Positions 52,201-64,000 are shown, numbered from the stretch's first letter. The stretch is 64,000 nt of DNA from Nymphaea colorata (GCF_008831285.2 NC_045139.1:33701706-33765705); one strand, 5' to 3'. Notes: generated by a model from the sequence alone, not told the origin. Translations and numbers: made by a program.

Positions 52201-53680
52201 AGAAGAACATCCATTAAAAATTTATATAGAAATGGGCATCTGATCTGCATGAATGACTTATAGAAGAATTTACCTCGAAAAGTACAGGGGTTAAAGTTGA
52301 CAATGCAAATCCACCTTCAGCAACATTATTCCCAACTCGAATATTATGATGATACACTAAAAAATCTAATAGTCCTTGATTTTGAAGATAAAGATGTTGC
52401 ACCAGCAGCATCAATTTTATAATTCATGCATCAAGAAGAACTTGTAATGGAGAAGAAAAACGAGAAGGTCCGATCATGACTTTATTGTGGATATATACTA
52501 TCTCTTACTTTGATTAGTTTAATGATATTGTTATTGGGGCTTGAATTTTAGAATTATGTACATGAAGTTTTACTCTTAAAACTTATGTTCTAGGACATTT
52601 AAGTTTGAGTTCGTTTAATGGATGCGCTTTGGTTAATGCAGTTCTGTGAAATTGATTTTCCATGTTGTTCCACATTACTTTTCTATGCAATTTATGTTAG
52701 TCAAAGAGAACAATTTTCCTATTTTTTCTTCTTTATAATTTGTCCATTAATTTTTGTAATTTTTCATGACTTTTACATTTTAAAAAAATGTCCATTTTTA
52801 TGTTACATTGTGTCTCTAACTTTGGACTGGTCTGATACGAAATTTACGACATTGTTTCCAACAGAAGGCCATGATACTGGATTGAGCAAGATTTATAGAA
52901 AATAAATAAATAACAACACAAGGTTTATCTTAGGTGACAAAAAGGCAGTTGCCATAGAATAGAAGAGTTACACCTTTTTGGGTAATGGCATGAAACTAAG
53001 CACGAGATACTATTCTCTCTTTTAAATTTTTTTTTTTTTGAAGGGAATGGGTTCATTAACTACAGCTGCCATTTGTATCATATCCATGCGGTCAAGTCCA
53101 TATTTGATATTTGATACTAAACTGAGAAAAGAGGAAAATATGCAAACATAAGAACTTGATCGAAAACAAAAATGTCCATGATGGGAGCCTTTTTTTTAAC
53201 TAAGTGAGAAAAATAATCAAACAAGCTAAAAGTTAAGTAACTTCAGTGAAGACGTTCCTTCCCTGTGCTACTTCATGAAGTTGGAAGTCTTGTAATGCAG
53301 ATAATTATACAATGGGTAGTTGTACATTCGGAACAGAGCAATCAAAAGCTATGACATTCAAGAAACAATCCCAAACAATACGAAGGGATAAAAGCGAAGA
53401 ATGAAGAACAAACAACCCAAAGTAGACATAGATACGGGAGAGAGAGCTGGAGAACAAACAACCCAAAACCTAAGAGTGTAGAGCATCAGAGAAAAAAAGG
53501 AACAATCAATCAATCAAATTCAGGTACATACAGCAGGAGAAGACCAAGCAAAACCAGATTGTCACCCGAACGAACCATTAAAAATTTTCAGCAATCAACA
53601 GAAACCAACTGCATCAAAGTCCAGTAATAACCACAAAAACAGAAATTCTCAAAAACTGACGCTACCTCCAAACGCCGACT

Positions 53681-54127
53681 CTAGTCCGTTGATTTCGAGA
53701 CCTTCGGACCTAGCCACACAAACAAAGGAAAGCCCATCAAAATGGAGAGACCCACCAATCGATTCCCCAAAAAATTGAGTTGAGATATCAGACAGGAAAA
53801 AAAAGGAGGGACAAAATGGGCGGCCAAGAATAATATGGTACCATGGAGTTCGATGGGGCGGGCCTCCTTGTTCCAACCAACGCCGCGAGTCGCATCGAGA
53901 TACTGCTGGACGAGGTGGCGGCACTTCTGGAGGTGATTGACGCCTTCGATGCGGTAGCACCATTGGAGTCTCTCCCTGATGATCTTGGCCTTCTCGATGT
54001 CGATCCACTTCTCCCTGACGAGGTACTCCCGCTGCTCCAGGAGTGCTACCGGGTCCGCGTACGGATCGTTGGGGTCGAAGCCGTCGGGAGGCCCCTCATC
54101 GAACTTCACCCCGCCCTTCCTCACCAT
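53681..54127 (-). CDS. NDUFB10: NADH dehydrogenase [ubiquinone] 1 beta subcomplex subunit 10 (PDSW), complex I
   Basis: Minus-strand exons 53842-54127 and 53681-53709 join in frame to 104 residues, near the roughly 107 residues of plant homologues. The start MVRKGG was chosen because it matches the family N-terminus; an in-frame ATG 75 nt upstream would add a Lys/Glu-rich extension not seen in relatives. Recognised stretches include DGFDPNDPYADPVALLEQRE, VREKWIDIEKAKIIRERL, WCYRIEGVNHLQKCRHLVQQ and YLDATRGVGW. Two cysteines, 12 positions apart, lie in the WCYR..QKCRH segment and are typical of this family, whose animal members form intermembrane-space disulfides. No membrane segment or presequence is seen. 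Role: accessory subunit of the mitochondrial complex I membrane arm. Exon 2 encodes only the last eight residues (PKVSKSTD). Confidence 0.93.
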   Translation of the reverse strand: MVRKGGVKFDEGPPDGFDPNDPYADPVALLEQREYLVREKWIDIEKAKIIRERLQWCYRIEGVNHLQKCRHLVQQYLDATRGVGWNKEARPIELHGTILFLAAHFVPPFFSCLISQLNFLGNRLVGLSILMGFPLFVWLGPKVSKSTD

Positions 54128-54507
54128 CTCTTCCTCCTCCTTCCTCTTCTTCTTCTTCGTCTCCCTGCTCTCCCTGCCCACGTCAATAAACAGCGGAGGC
54201 AACTAGAACGGTGAGGTCCAAGGGAGCGGGACGAAATCCCTTCTACCCACAATTTGGGAATTACAATTTTAACTTTGTGAATTTCCTTTATAATTCATTG
54301 GTCAGATCCAAAACCTTGTCGAATCTGAATTCTGTTTAGTCGGATTTGGTTTACAGCTTCAGACCATGTTAACGATCAGATCTGTTTATATCGGAACTTT
54401 GTGTTTCAGATATGGCATCACAGGGTGGGCATCGGGCTCGATCGGTCCGAGCCCGCCCCAGCGGCCTGACTTCAGTTTGGTCTGACTCAAATTTAATAAA
54501 AAAAAAG

Positions 54508-54550
<43 letters not shown>

Positions 54551-55783
54551 CCAGTCTTAGTCTTAGCCGGATGAATGTCAAGCATAGGTTCAGCTCTAGA
54601 AGGTCACCAACTAGTAATTCATGTGTTTTTAAGCATGCGTACCATATACCTAATGTAAGATCATTTTATTTAATCCAAACTCTACCAAAACTTAGGAGGG
54701 CAACATTAAAGAGAGGGTTGAAACTTGGTGCCGGGTCTTCATTTTAACAATATTCACACTACCCTAAAACAAGTTGTTACTTTTGTAAACATATAAGCTC
54801 GAAATTCAAAGTTTACTCTGGACATGATTGTTTGTTTAAGCCTTGATTTTATAAGCCTGAATTTAAGTTTTACTATTTTTATTCATAGAACTATGTATTT
54901 AAGTTTTATAAGCTCGAGTGCTTACGAGCTTGGCTCAAGAGCGCATTGTCTGATATGAAGTTGGTTAATCCAGCTTGTGTATTAACCATTATAATCTAGA
55001 GTTTGGCATCACAAGCGAATCCACGGATTATTTGAGCAGTGAATTTAATTCAACACAGACTTCATAAAGTCTGGTTGGTAACGGTTTGTAATTTATAGAA
55101 TATTATAACATGTTCCATGAATCTGTCTTAATTTTTTTAATAGATTCATATAAAAATAATAAACTATTTTTTTATTGCCGAACGACGCCAAAAACAGTAA
55201 CAAACTATTTCTCAACATATAAACTTACTTTCATTAGAAGTGTTGGAAAAGATCGATTTAAAAAAGTTATGTTTGTCATTTTACGTCATTTTTATTCAAG
55301 AGAATTTTGATAGCTTTAAGAACTAAAAACATCCAAAAAAGAAAGTTCAAAATAAAGAAACGGAACCACTACACTGAGGTCACTTCAGACGCTAAAAATT
55401 ATACGCGTGCAAGTGCCCACAAGACACTTCCTTTGGTTAAAGAAGTCATTGCAGAAAGAGGCCCCTACAGCACTGACAACTGACGAATTCTTGAAATTGA
55501 AACAAAGATTATATAAAACCAAGAATAACTAAGCTAATTAAATTAGCTACAAAATTGTCATTTTGAGAAGCATCGTAATCAGCTCAAAAAGATGATACAG
55601 CAGAGGGCAATCACAGAAAAAAAGATTCAAAGACACGAAAAAACCGAAAAGGTGCAGGACTGTTGACACAAAAACATGATGAACGCTTATAGGTCGTGTC
55701 CAAACATGCTATATCATTGAACTAAATGCAATCGAGCAGCAAACACCAAAGCGATGACAGCTTCTTCTCAAGAAAACCAATGA
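54128..55783. other. Intergenic between NDUFB10 and CCT5, no gene
   Basis: The part near 54128-54230 is the NDUFB10 leader and promoter. A partial hAT-like terminus with reiterated GAGCCCG/CGGGCTCG words (GGGTGGGCATCGGGCTCGAT) lies at 54425-54500, followed by (TA)n at 54510-54547. The MITE-like block related to 47568-47745 is at 55070-55190. The last few hundred bases are the CCT5 3' UTR. Confidence 0.6.
54510..54547. repeat. (TA)n microsatellite
   Basis: About nineteen TA units next to a partial hAT-like terminus, the same arrangement as the A/T-rich sequence following the partial terminus at 34690. Confidence 0.95.
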
Positions 55784-58700
55784 TCAGTAATCCGAAGGGC
55801 TGATCACATCATCGATCTTGAGTATCATCTTCACCACCTGTGTCGCCAGAAGTATCTGCTGCTGTTTACCGATCAGTGTTTCAAACACATCCTGCTCACG
55901 CATGTCATTGGTTCCAACATCATTACAATCTATTCCACAGTGAGGATTGTTTTCCTACAACACACAGCAAATTAATGGTCTCGATCACTGATTTAATGCC
56001 AAAACCAAAAAAGTCAACATGAACAATGGAGCAGAGTATTTTCAAAGTTCCAAGCTCATCAGCTGAATGAGTCGCATGGCCTCACCTTTATCTGCTGAGA
56101 CTTAACAGCAGTTAATGTATCAATTGGCTGAAGGCCGCTGTTTTCTGCCAATGCCATAGGGATGGAGTCCAGTGCATCTGCGAAGGCCCTGATTGCATAC
56201 TGGGGGAGAAAAAAGGTGAACAATTAACAAAGATATACAAGAGATAAACGCAGAGAAAACCAATATAGTATATTGCAAATGCAAATGATGCAACATTTCA
56301 ATATGCAGGATGTAACCACTAGACAACCCATGGTTCCTACCTGCTCAACTCCAGGATTTTTATCAGCCGCTGCCTCCACAGCAACTGAGCAAGATATTTC
56401 AGCAGCTCCTCCACCATAAACAATTGAGTTGTTACGAATCAAATTCCTTGCAACACATAAAGCATCATGAATACTACGCTTGGTCTCCTCGATTATCATT
56501 TTGTTCCCTGGAAAATCATCACAGAAGATCTTAGCGTCAGCTGGCATCTTATAAAGTATCTTCAGACAGTGGCAGACTAATCTGACCAATCAAACTAACA
56601 AGCGGCATTGACACATTCATTTTGTCAATTCTGCAGGCTAGAAAATTTCTGCTCAAATCTAACTCAAGAAGACTATATATATAACGCCTTGTGAAGCTGA
56701 GATTGATGAGGTATTTCACATACTGATGGACACACACCTCTGACTGAAGCTGTTAGATCTCAATTCCTAGATACTCCCAAGAGTGTCGTCTGAAGAGCTT
56801 AGACACTCAAGGGAAACATTTGTCCAGCAACAATTTTTCATCAAAACAGCATCTACATGTGCATATCTTTGTATTTAATTTAATGGCATTAAGATGGATA
56901 AACGAGTAACTCAGCCCTCTACTGTGCTAGTCCCCTTGATTAAATAATAAATGTGATGCTGTGAGACAACCTACCACCACGGATGAAGATTGTAACAGCC
57001 CTTGAGTTTGCGCACTGTTCAATATAAAGCATTCTATCTTTTGTAGTGCCAAATGATTTTTCTCGAACTAATCCAGCCTGCAATAACCAATAATAAGTTT
57101 ATCTGCACATGACTAAAGCTTCAAGGAAATTAAAACCACAAGCATCATCCTAAGAGCATACTCCAAGGCAAGTTTATGAGCAACATTACAACCAGCTGAC
57201 AGCATGACAGGAATGAGACATTCATGCAAACAATGTAAGTTATCAAATGATCTCCCACATATCACTTTACTTGAAGAAAGAAAAGTACCAAGCAAAACAA
57301 CTATGACTGACTGTCCGCACAAGAAGCAGCATTTTTATATTATTTACTTGCTTCTCATAAGTGACTCTTCAAAAAGGAGCCGTGAAAACAATATTCATCA
57401 AAAGAAAAGGTTGTCAAGAAGACATTATGAGAAATTTCCCTGTTCCAACCCACTTTGAAATAGTTTGACAAGCAGACTGGAGGGCCTAACAAATGCTCCT
57501 GGATGATAAACCTCAGAAACCAGAAAGAATAGTAGCATAGAAAGTGGACAAACCCTGGGTGATCAAAGATTCAGAACACAACAAAGAGAGAAAAATCATG
57601 AGATTTCCTAGAGTTCCATCAAATGACAAATTATTCAATTGAGCAAAAGAAAAAAGGCTATTTTAATTGTGCACTCTTGAAGGAAATCAGAGTGTTGCCT
57701 GTGCATCCTAATGGATCAGCCTGTTGTAAATGACAAAAGAACTTTTCTTAAAACATCCTGGAACAAAATTGACAGCCCAAGCCATTATGCTAAAATTTAT
57801 ACAGTAGAAATAGCGATAGAAGTACCTTCCCTAGCTTCTCCGGTGTCAATTCTTGAAACCTTGGCACAATCCTTCCACCTAAAAGGATGAAAAAATTGCC
57901 ATCAAAAACATTTTTCTTTCTAGTAAAAGCAATTTAAGTGTTTATTTTTCCAAGAGAAATTAATGCAACTATTATTAACCTGTTGCAATTGCAATCAGCT
58001 CCAATTCCACACCACCAACCCATCTAACAGCAGGAAGTCCACGATGCATCAGAAGATGGTTTGCTTCATCATCAAATCCCCACTGGCAAATAACGAGAGT
58101 GGAGCCCACATCCTGCAGTCCAAATTGTACTACAGTTAAATTCTTGTACAGTTTTGTACCATAAAATTGCACTTACCAAACAGCAAATTTACCATACAGC
58201 ATGTTTCCTGAGACAATCTAGACTTTTCAGGTCAATAAATACAAAGATAAGAAGAAAGTGTATAACGATAATGTTGTCATAAACATCACGCTTTTTTTAA
58301 TAACGTGTAAAAAAGAGAGAAAAAAACAAAACAAGGAAATCACAATATTTTGACAAAAAAAGAAAATGAAGTTTCTATTGTGTTTTCCCCAGTTTTTCAG
58401 AATATAAGGTGTTCTTTAATATATTTTAATAGTCATTTTGAATTTTTGTCAATGTTTTTGTAAGAAATTTAGTCAAAACTCAAAAATTCATAATCTTGAC
58501 ATTTTTTGTACGCTTTTAACTCTTTCTAGTTCATGAGTTCTACTTGAGAGGAACAAACTTCTTATTAGTACCAAAATAACTTCACGATAAGAACCTGAGA
58601 ATGATATTCATGACAAACATATTCTTGCACAATGAAAGTATAATATGAGTTATGAAAATCAAGTCAATAGTCAATGAACAACCCCTCATCCCTTAAGCAT

Positions 58701-59552
58701 GAAATACAGAAAAAAGCCATGCAGACAGGTACGCTAAAAACTCACTTTGCATTTTTGAACCATCTCGTCAAAGTACTGCTGCTCCTGTTTCCGTAAGGCT
58801 TGGAATTTCTCCACAGTGTCAATGTCCACCTTATGCTTAGTTTTGGGCTTTGGTGGCTCAAAGGGGCAAGTTAAGATGGCAATTTTAGCATTTTCTATCC
58901 GTTTAGGCATCTGAGGGTGACTCATGTCCTTGTCCACAATTATGCCACATATCAGCTCAGTATCCTCTAATTTCCCCCCAACCTTTCCTTCAACTTTAAT
59001 TAAATCCAAATTGACATCCTTCCTTTCCAAATCAGCAACAGCAAGTACTGCTTTAACAGCAACCTCAGCAAGTGATCGCTTGCAACGATTGACTCTGTCG
59101 ACATAAAAATGCTAAAAGTTAATGCTTCATCCTGCACAACAAAAATGCCAGAGTACAGCCTTTGAAAACAAAATTTTAGGTGGGTTGGAAAGTCTCTAGC
59201 CATTTTTTTTTGAACTCAGAAAAAGCCATTCGTTACAGATAGAAATTTTTACAGACAGCTCAAATTGCCCAGGATATAGGAATTAGGAACGCATAATGAG
59301 ACACCAACATAATTTCTCACAAAGGTCTTTCATAAGAGCCTTTACACAACAAGGAAAATCCATTAAAATTTTGGAAAGTTTCAACAGCTTCAAAAAATAT
59401 GTAAAAAAAAATCAGAAATGCCAAGATAATATGAGGACAGTTACTTTCTTGCAAAAAATACATAAGAAAACATTAGAATGGTTTAAAAAAGGAGAAAAGT
59501 ATCCCTCAGAGTGTCAAGAAAAAAAAAATAAGGAACACCTCTAGTAAATGCT

Positions 59553-59602
<50 letters not shown>

Positions 59603-61706
59603 GAGAGAGAGAGATTGAATGGTGTTCACCAAGTTTAGGTGCACCTTTCCATACCCCAAGCTAAAAGGCAATGAGTTCACTATCACTTGATGTAATGGTA
59701 TGATAGATTTCAAATCATTTTTTTGTCACAAATCATGATTAGGTTCTCACTTCTCATTCTTTTAAAATAGATACTTTCTCTTTTGATGCATTACATTTTG
59801 ATGCATTGTAAACTGTTTCATTTTTTATGCCCCTGTTCTTTTACAGCTTGCAATGATGTGTTTCAAAGGTTTATCACCAGCATATGTCGGTGATTAAGTA
59901 TAAAAAAAGAAGGAAAACAATAAAACCATCACCAGAGAAAAAAAAATGTCATTGAAAAATATGCATGTCAAAATTGGCACAATCATGTCCAAGATTTTAG
60001 AGCTGAAAATCTGAGTCCATTTTTGGATCTCGAAGATGCAGACTTAGTGAATCCATACATTAACAACCATTGATATCAAAGAAGAATTAAGACTCACATC
60101 TTTGAAGATAGTGTAGTCATGCAAGTCTGCACTAGTGGTTCAATGTTGGTCAAGCTGAACTCAAACTTGTGAGCAATATGTTCCAAATGCTCCACAGCAA
60201 TCCTCGAAGCCATCTCAAAGCCCTCTGCTATCCGTATGGGATGAATACCCTGATCTAATAACCTTTCAGCCTGCTCCAGAAGTGCACCAGCCATTACAAC
60301 CACACCGGTGGTTCCATCACCAATCTCATAATCCTGACTCTTTGACAACTCAACCATTAGCTTGGCTATCTGATTGTCAACATCCATACTCTCTAAGATT
60401 GTTGCCCCATCATTGGCTGCCACAACAAACATTAAATAGAATGAATCTCTAGTAAACTAATACTTCTCCATTGCTTACAAACCAGCAAAAATATGCATCA
60501 CCAACAGGAGCAGACAAACATACAGTTAACTCACTTCACTCAGTTAACCAATTTTCCATTAATTTAACAACATTTAAGTCAATAAAATTTCCAATGACTT
60601 GACCACTTTTCAGGCATTCAGTTAATCAGGTGTGATTGTTTAAACAAGCATACTGAGTCCAACGGCCGCAACTTTTCAGCTTAATATAAATATATAAACT
60701 ACATCCAGCTCAAGACGTCAAATAGAAGTCAATATTAAGTGACATTTGAGCTTCAACATGCAGCAACTTGACGTCTGCCACGACAACCAAACGGTAGGAG
60801 GGTAAAAATTGCTGAGCAAATTTAGCATCAAATATTCAAGCAAATGACCAAAAACACAAGAGAATAACTGAAATGCAATCAAAGCTGTATTTGATATGAT
60901 GATTCCCAGCACTATATGTGCTGTTTTCAGTCCACAATTCACCCTGATCCCAATATCACCGACAATCTAAAGGTGCCTGATGATATCTTGATAAGTTCAT
61001 ATTATTTTCAACTTTGGAACTTTCAATCATTTCCCAGGAAAACCCGCTTTAAAAAAGTCAATAGAGAAAACCTGCCAAGAACAATACTAGTGCATAGTTC
61101 AGCCCAACCAATTTTTCTTTTCTTTCCATATACTATCTAAGTTCCAGAAAACCATCCTTGGACCCAATAGAAGAAAAATGCCAGAAATAAATGAATCAAT
61201 GTTCGCATGATCTTCCGCTTGCAACCATTAAAAGATGCCACACTCGGACTAAAACTAACACTATAAACTCAAAAATGAATAAAATATGATCGCAAGCACC
61301 GAAGACCATTAGTTCATCTGAGCATCCTACTGCAAGCGATGACAACAATCTAAGGGTGCATTTCTAACTAGAAAAACAGAAACTAGGGACCTAATCAATC
61401 AATAAACGCAAGAAACACCCATGATCAAAGAAAGCAAATGGTGAGTGTAGCAACAAAGAAATGAGGGATCATAATAAAAAGGGAAGCAGCAAGGAGGGGA
61501 CTGTAACTGATGGTGACATCTCCGTCAGGCGATTGGATCATCTTGTCCATCCCCTTGGGCCCAAGAGACGTCCGGAGAATGCGGGCGACCGCCTTCCCGG
61601 CGGCAATGTTCGCCTTCTGGGCATCAAGGCCCCTTAGCCGGGTCTTGCTCTCCTGCTCCCTGATGATCAAAAACGGCCTACCGAACTCGTCGAAGGCCAG
61701 AGCCAT
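55784..61706 (-). CDS. CCT5: T-complex protein 1 subunit epsilon (CCT5), nine exons
   Basis: Minus-strand exons in coding order: 61508-61706, 60098-60416, 58746-59094, 57980-58112, 57826-57878, 56975-57077, 56341-56507, 56086-56199, 55784-55954. They join in frame to 535 residues, the normal plant CCT-epsilon length, and begin [20 protein letters not shown]. Group II chaperonin motifs are intact: LGPKGMDKM (about 48-56), TNDGATIL (67-74), GDGTTGVV with catalytic Asp100 (99-106), the apical segment with VDIDTVEKF, and GGGAAE (417-422) near the second nucleotide-binding region. Role: one of eight subunits of the cytosolic CCT/TRiC ring that folds actin, tubulin and other clients using ATP. All introns are GT-AG; intron 1 starts GTTACA, a weak donor, but the join restores TITNDG exactly. 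The promoter is divergent from that of TIC20-II. Confidence 0.97.
59556..59599. repeat. (CA)n microsatellite in CCT5 intron 2
   Basis: About twenty-two CA units followed by TATA and a short GA run. Confidence 0.95.
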
Positions 61707-62394
61707 CTCTGCTCCTCCTCCTCCTCCTCAGCCGCCGATTCAACACAGACGAACCAAAGGCCCACAAATGGAAAAGACTACACTCCTCTCTTCCGTGCAG
61801 ATGCAGCGACCCACAGTAAGAGCGAGGGAAAAGAGGGACCCTGTGTCAGCAGGTGGAAGGAAGAAGTAGGGGGAGGAGCAGTTCGTATTTCGTAACCCTA
61901 GTTTCGGCACTGCACTAGAAACTGAGAGGAATCGAAGACGAAATGGATCGGATGTCCATTACAGACCCGAATCATGCGAACGGGTTACAACTTTATTTCA
62001 AAATAGTGTTTCTCTTTTTTAAAAAAATAATTTAAAATTTATAAAAGTTCCAGTAGTAAGCCGGTGTACACGATTTACTTGTGCCGGTAAAAAAATAATA
62101 ATAATAAAAACAATAAACCAGGTGCCTTTGTAAGGGGTTGGATCGGGTAGGCAAATCGGGTCGGACGGTTTTTAACGGCAAACTATAAATTAGAGAGAAA
62201 ACATTAGGTGCGATTTAAATAGTTGAGCGGCGGTCATATGAGTAACGTGGCTCCAGCTTTAATTTGGCTGATTTGTTAAAGGACTTAAGTTCGAGTTAAT
62301 AAGAACTGGATTAGAATTTTGAGTAACCCAAAAAAATCTTGGCTCCATCGCTGTGACCAGTCTTAAGTTTAATCGACTGTTGTTGAGTTTGCTT
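61707..62394. other. CCT5 leader/promoter and intergenic DNA
   Basis: Next to the CCT5 start is a short GC-rich leader with GAG/CTC trinucleotide repeats (61709-61730 and on). From about 61980 the sequence becomes A/T-rich without recognisable coding content. Confidence 0.5.
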
Positions 62395-62800
62395 GTAGTC
62401 GTAAGGTAGCTCAAGCTTGACTCGTATAAGTCAGCTTAAGCTTAAGTTATTTATTTAACAAATCAAATTCAAGCTAATAATAGCTCAACTCGAAAAAACT
62501 CGAGCTTAGCCGAAATGCTGTTGAGTAGGTCCCGACCCATTTGGTTGCTCGTGCTGGGGCCCCAACAACATACGACCTCGAATCTGAGTACAAGACTCGG
62601 ATCTGAATTTAAAGTTGGACCCGAATAGGCTCCAACCCATTTGGCAGCTGCTGAGCTGGAGATTTATAACGGATCGGGTATGGATCAGGCTCAAGTTTTC
62701 TAATCCTATTTTCTTCCTCGACGATCCATCATCCAGGCTCGGGTGAACGGATCCAGAATCCGGTCGGGTTTCGGGTGAGCCCGACCCGTGGACATCCCTA
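62395..62800. mobile_element. hAT-like element remnant upstream of TIC20-II
   Basis: The right end GTGGACATCCCTA at 62788-62800 is the family terminus seen at 34154-34166 (inverted: TAGGGATGTC). Inside are reiterated CAAGCTTGA/AGCTTAAGCTT, GACCCGA, CCCGACC and GGATC words, as in the other word-repeat elements. The left end and target duplication could not be fixed, so it may be truncated or nested. Confidence 0.5.
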
Positions 62801-62870
62801 GCCCCATCCTTTCTCCTTCCGAGGAAGTCCATCCGGGTTCCAGTTCAGCGAAAGAAGACCAAGGGGAAAG

Positions 62871-63494
62871 ATGGCCTCTGTTCCTCTTCTCAGGCTTTCC
62901 GTCGTCCCTCGCTCTCCCAAAAACCTCACAGCGAAACCCTTCTTCCTCAGGCGCCCGCCATTCAGTCTGCAATCGCTTCCTCGGCTCACCCCCAGAACCA
63001 AGCCTACCGTTGTCACCTCGGCGTCCTATAGCCCGACGCCGGCGACGGACCGGCTGATCGCGGCGGCGGCCTATTGCCTCCCTTTCTTCAACGGCCTGCA
63101 GTACGGGCGCTACGCCTTCGTCCAGTACCCGGTACTGGAACGCGTCTTCGAGCCCCTGCTCCCCGTCGTCTCCGCTTACCGCTCCGTCCCCTTCGCGAGC
63201 TTCGTCGCCTTCTTCGCCCTCTACCTCCTCGTCGTCCGCAACCCCAACTTCAGCCGCTTCATCCGTTTCAACGCGATGCAGGCCGTCGTCATGGACGTCC
63301 TCCTCGTCCTGCCGCTGCTCGTCCAGCGCGTCTTCACGCCCGGCAGGGGCATCGGGTTCAAGATCTTGATTGTCGGCTACAACTGCATGTTCGCGCTCCT
63401 CGTCGGCTGCTTCCTCTACTGCCTGGCGTCCTGCGTTGTCGGCCGGACGCCTTACCTGCCGTTCGTTGCGGAGGCCGCCGACCGGCAGCTGTGA
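62871..63494 (+). CDS. TIC20-II: TIC20-II-like chloroplast inner-envelope translocon protein, intronless
   Basis: A single exon encodes 207 residues, matching the roughly 208-residue length of plant TIC20-II. Residues 1 to about 50 form a Ser/Arg/Pro-rich chloroplast transit peptide, ending near VVTSASYSPTPATD where the conserved mature part starts. Four hydrophobic segments lie at about 62-78, 105-123, 135-153 and 164-190. Family-typical stretches include YCLPFFNGLQYGR, YRSVPFASFVAFF, FSRFIRFNAMQAVVMDVLL and the C-terminal GRTPYLPFVAEAADRQL. Role: TIC20 family member of the inner envelope, linked to preprotein translocation; the II class differs from the core TIC20-I and its exact job is less settled. 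Codon third positions are overwhelmingly G or C, unlike all neighbours. A transposon remnant ends 70 bp upstream of the ATG. Confidence 0.94.
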   Translation: MASVPLLRLSVVPRSPKNLTAKPFFLRRPPFSLQSLPRLTPRTKPTVVTSASYSPTPATDRLIAAAAYCLPFFNGLQYGRYAFVQYPVLERVFEPLLPVVSAYRSVPFASFVAFFALYLLVVRNPNFSRFIRFNAMQAVVMDVLLVLPLLVQRVFTPGRGIGFKILIVGYNCMFALLVGCFLYCLASCVVGRTPYLPFVAEAADRQL

Positions 63495-64000
63495 CTGCGG
63501 CAGATCGGAAAGGCTCGTGGCCTTCAAACCTAGGTTTCTGTTTTCGATCGGGTTCTTTGGAGGTCGGCGTTTGGTTAGCGAGAAGTCGTGAAATTTGAGC
63601 GTTTTGTTTGTTGCTTGTGACTTTTATTTTGAGATCTCGGACTCGGTTGGTGCATAGTGGGTTTTGGACCTTTGGCAGGGTCCTCCTGAACGGAAATGGG
63701 CGGAGTCAATACTGTAAAAGAAACTTGTATGCTCAATTAAAACGAATTTACGAGTGCTGTCCGGTTCGGGCTAGATCTGAATTAGATCCCATTTGATAAA
63801 GAGGCCCATTGTGGTCCTTAAGAAATGGGCCGATTTTCTGTTGTATCGCATGAATAAGCCATGAATTGGGTGCCAACATAATGTTTATAACTTTAGATTG
63901 TCAGATCAATAGTTAAAAACTATCACTAATAGTAGTATCATACCAATAATTATTTAATAAAAATACATACAAATATTATGAATATTGCATTTTTACTTTA
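63495..64000. other. TIC20-II 3' flank, no further gene
   Basis: Presumed 3' UTR, then A/T-rich DNA to the window end. No coding frame with recognisable conservation. Confidence 0.6.

Larger units (their letters stand above)
46755..53680. other. Intergenic, no gene recognised
   Basis: The first few hundred bases are probably the CYBDOM copy 2 3' UTR and the last few hundred the NDUFB10 3' UTR. Between them I see a MITE-like block at 47568-47740, a SINE-like block at 47832-47890, a small hAT-like MITE at 49082-49222, and A/T-rich DNA. One minus-strand open stretch at about 52270-52410 ends in a GAG|GTAAAT donor-like site and could be an exon of an unrecognised transcript, but it has no identified homologue. 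Confidence 0.5.

Noticed and set aside
53843..54214. A plus-strand open frame opposite NDUFB10
   Set aside because: Antisense shadow; the minus strand gives a recognisable complex I subunit with a proper splice into its last eight residues.
62706..63527. A long minus-strand open frame (273 codons) opposite TIC20-II
   Set aside because: It is the antisense of a GC-rich coding exon, where stop codons are rare by composition; the product is low-complexity Glu/Asp/Arg-rich with no family features, while the plus strand encodes a complete TIC20-II.

Overview
This is nuclear DNA from a flowering plant. It carries multi-exon genes with GT-AG introns, plant-restricted families (a chloroplast TIC20-II translocon protein and plant-type cytochrome b561/DOMON proteins), AT-rich introns and intergenic DNA, and many small non-autonomous DNA transposons. 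The species cannot be named from the window. Six protein-coding genes can be rebuilt exon by exon, with intact frames across every junction.

Layout: (1) 92-18925, plus strand, a LUC7-type U1 snRNP protein in 13 coding exons spread over 18.8 kb; its introns hold hAT and Tourist-like elements, four separate local tandem duplications and one intron with minor-spliceosome (U12-type) signals. (2) 24073-28290, minus strand, a four-exon cytochrome b561/DOMON protein. (3) 28291-43501, about 15 kb without a recognisable gene, filled with hAT-like elements carrying 8-bp target-site duplications, a LINE 3' end, tRNA-derived SINE-like units and long (CT)n/(TA)n tracts. (4) 43502-46754, plus strand, a second cytochrome b561/DOMON gene with the same exon structure, so the two form a divergent paralogous pair. 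(5) 46755-53680, about 7 kb with no gene I can identify. (6) 53681-54127, minus strand, NDUFB10/PDSW subunit of mitochondrial complex I (two exons). (7) 55784-61706, minus strand, CCT5/TCP-1 epsilon chaperonin subunit in nine exons. (8) 62871-63494, plus strand, an intronless, very GC-rich TIC20-II gene, divergent from CCT5 and starting 70 bp after the end of a transposon remnant.

The genes are mostly unrelated housekeeping functions (splicing, complex I, chaperonin, plastid import); only the two cytochrome b561/DOMON genes form a functional group. I found no convincing new multi-gene system. The points most worth following are the U12-type intron inside a U1 snRNP gene, the divergent CYBDOM pair with (GA)n directly before both start codons, the hAT-like elements built from reiterated short words, the tRNA-like SINE units, and the (CT)n(TA)n(GA)n palindrome at a LINE 3' end.
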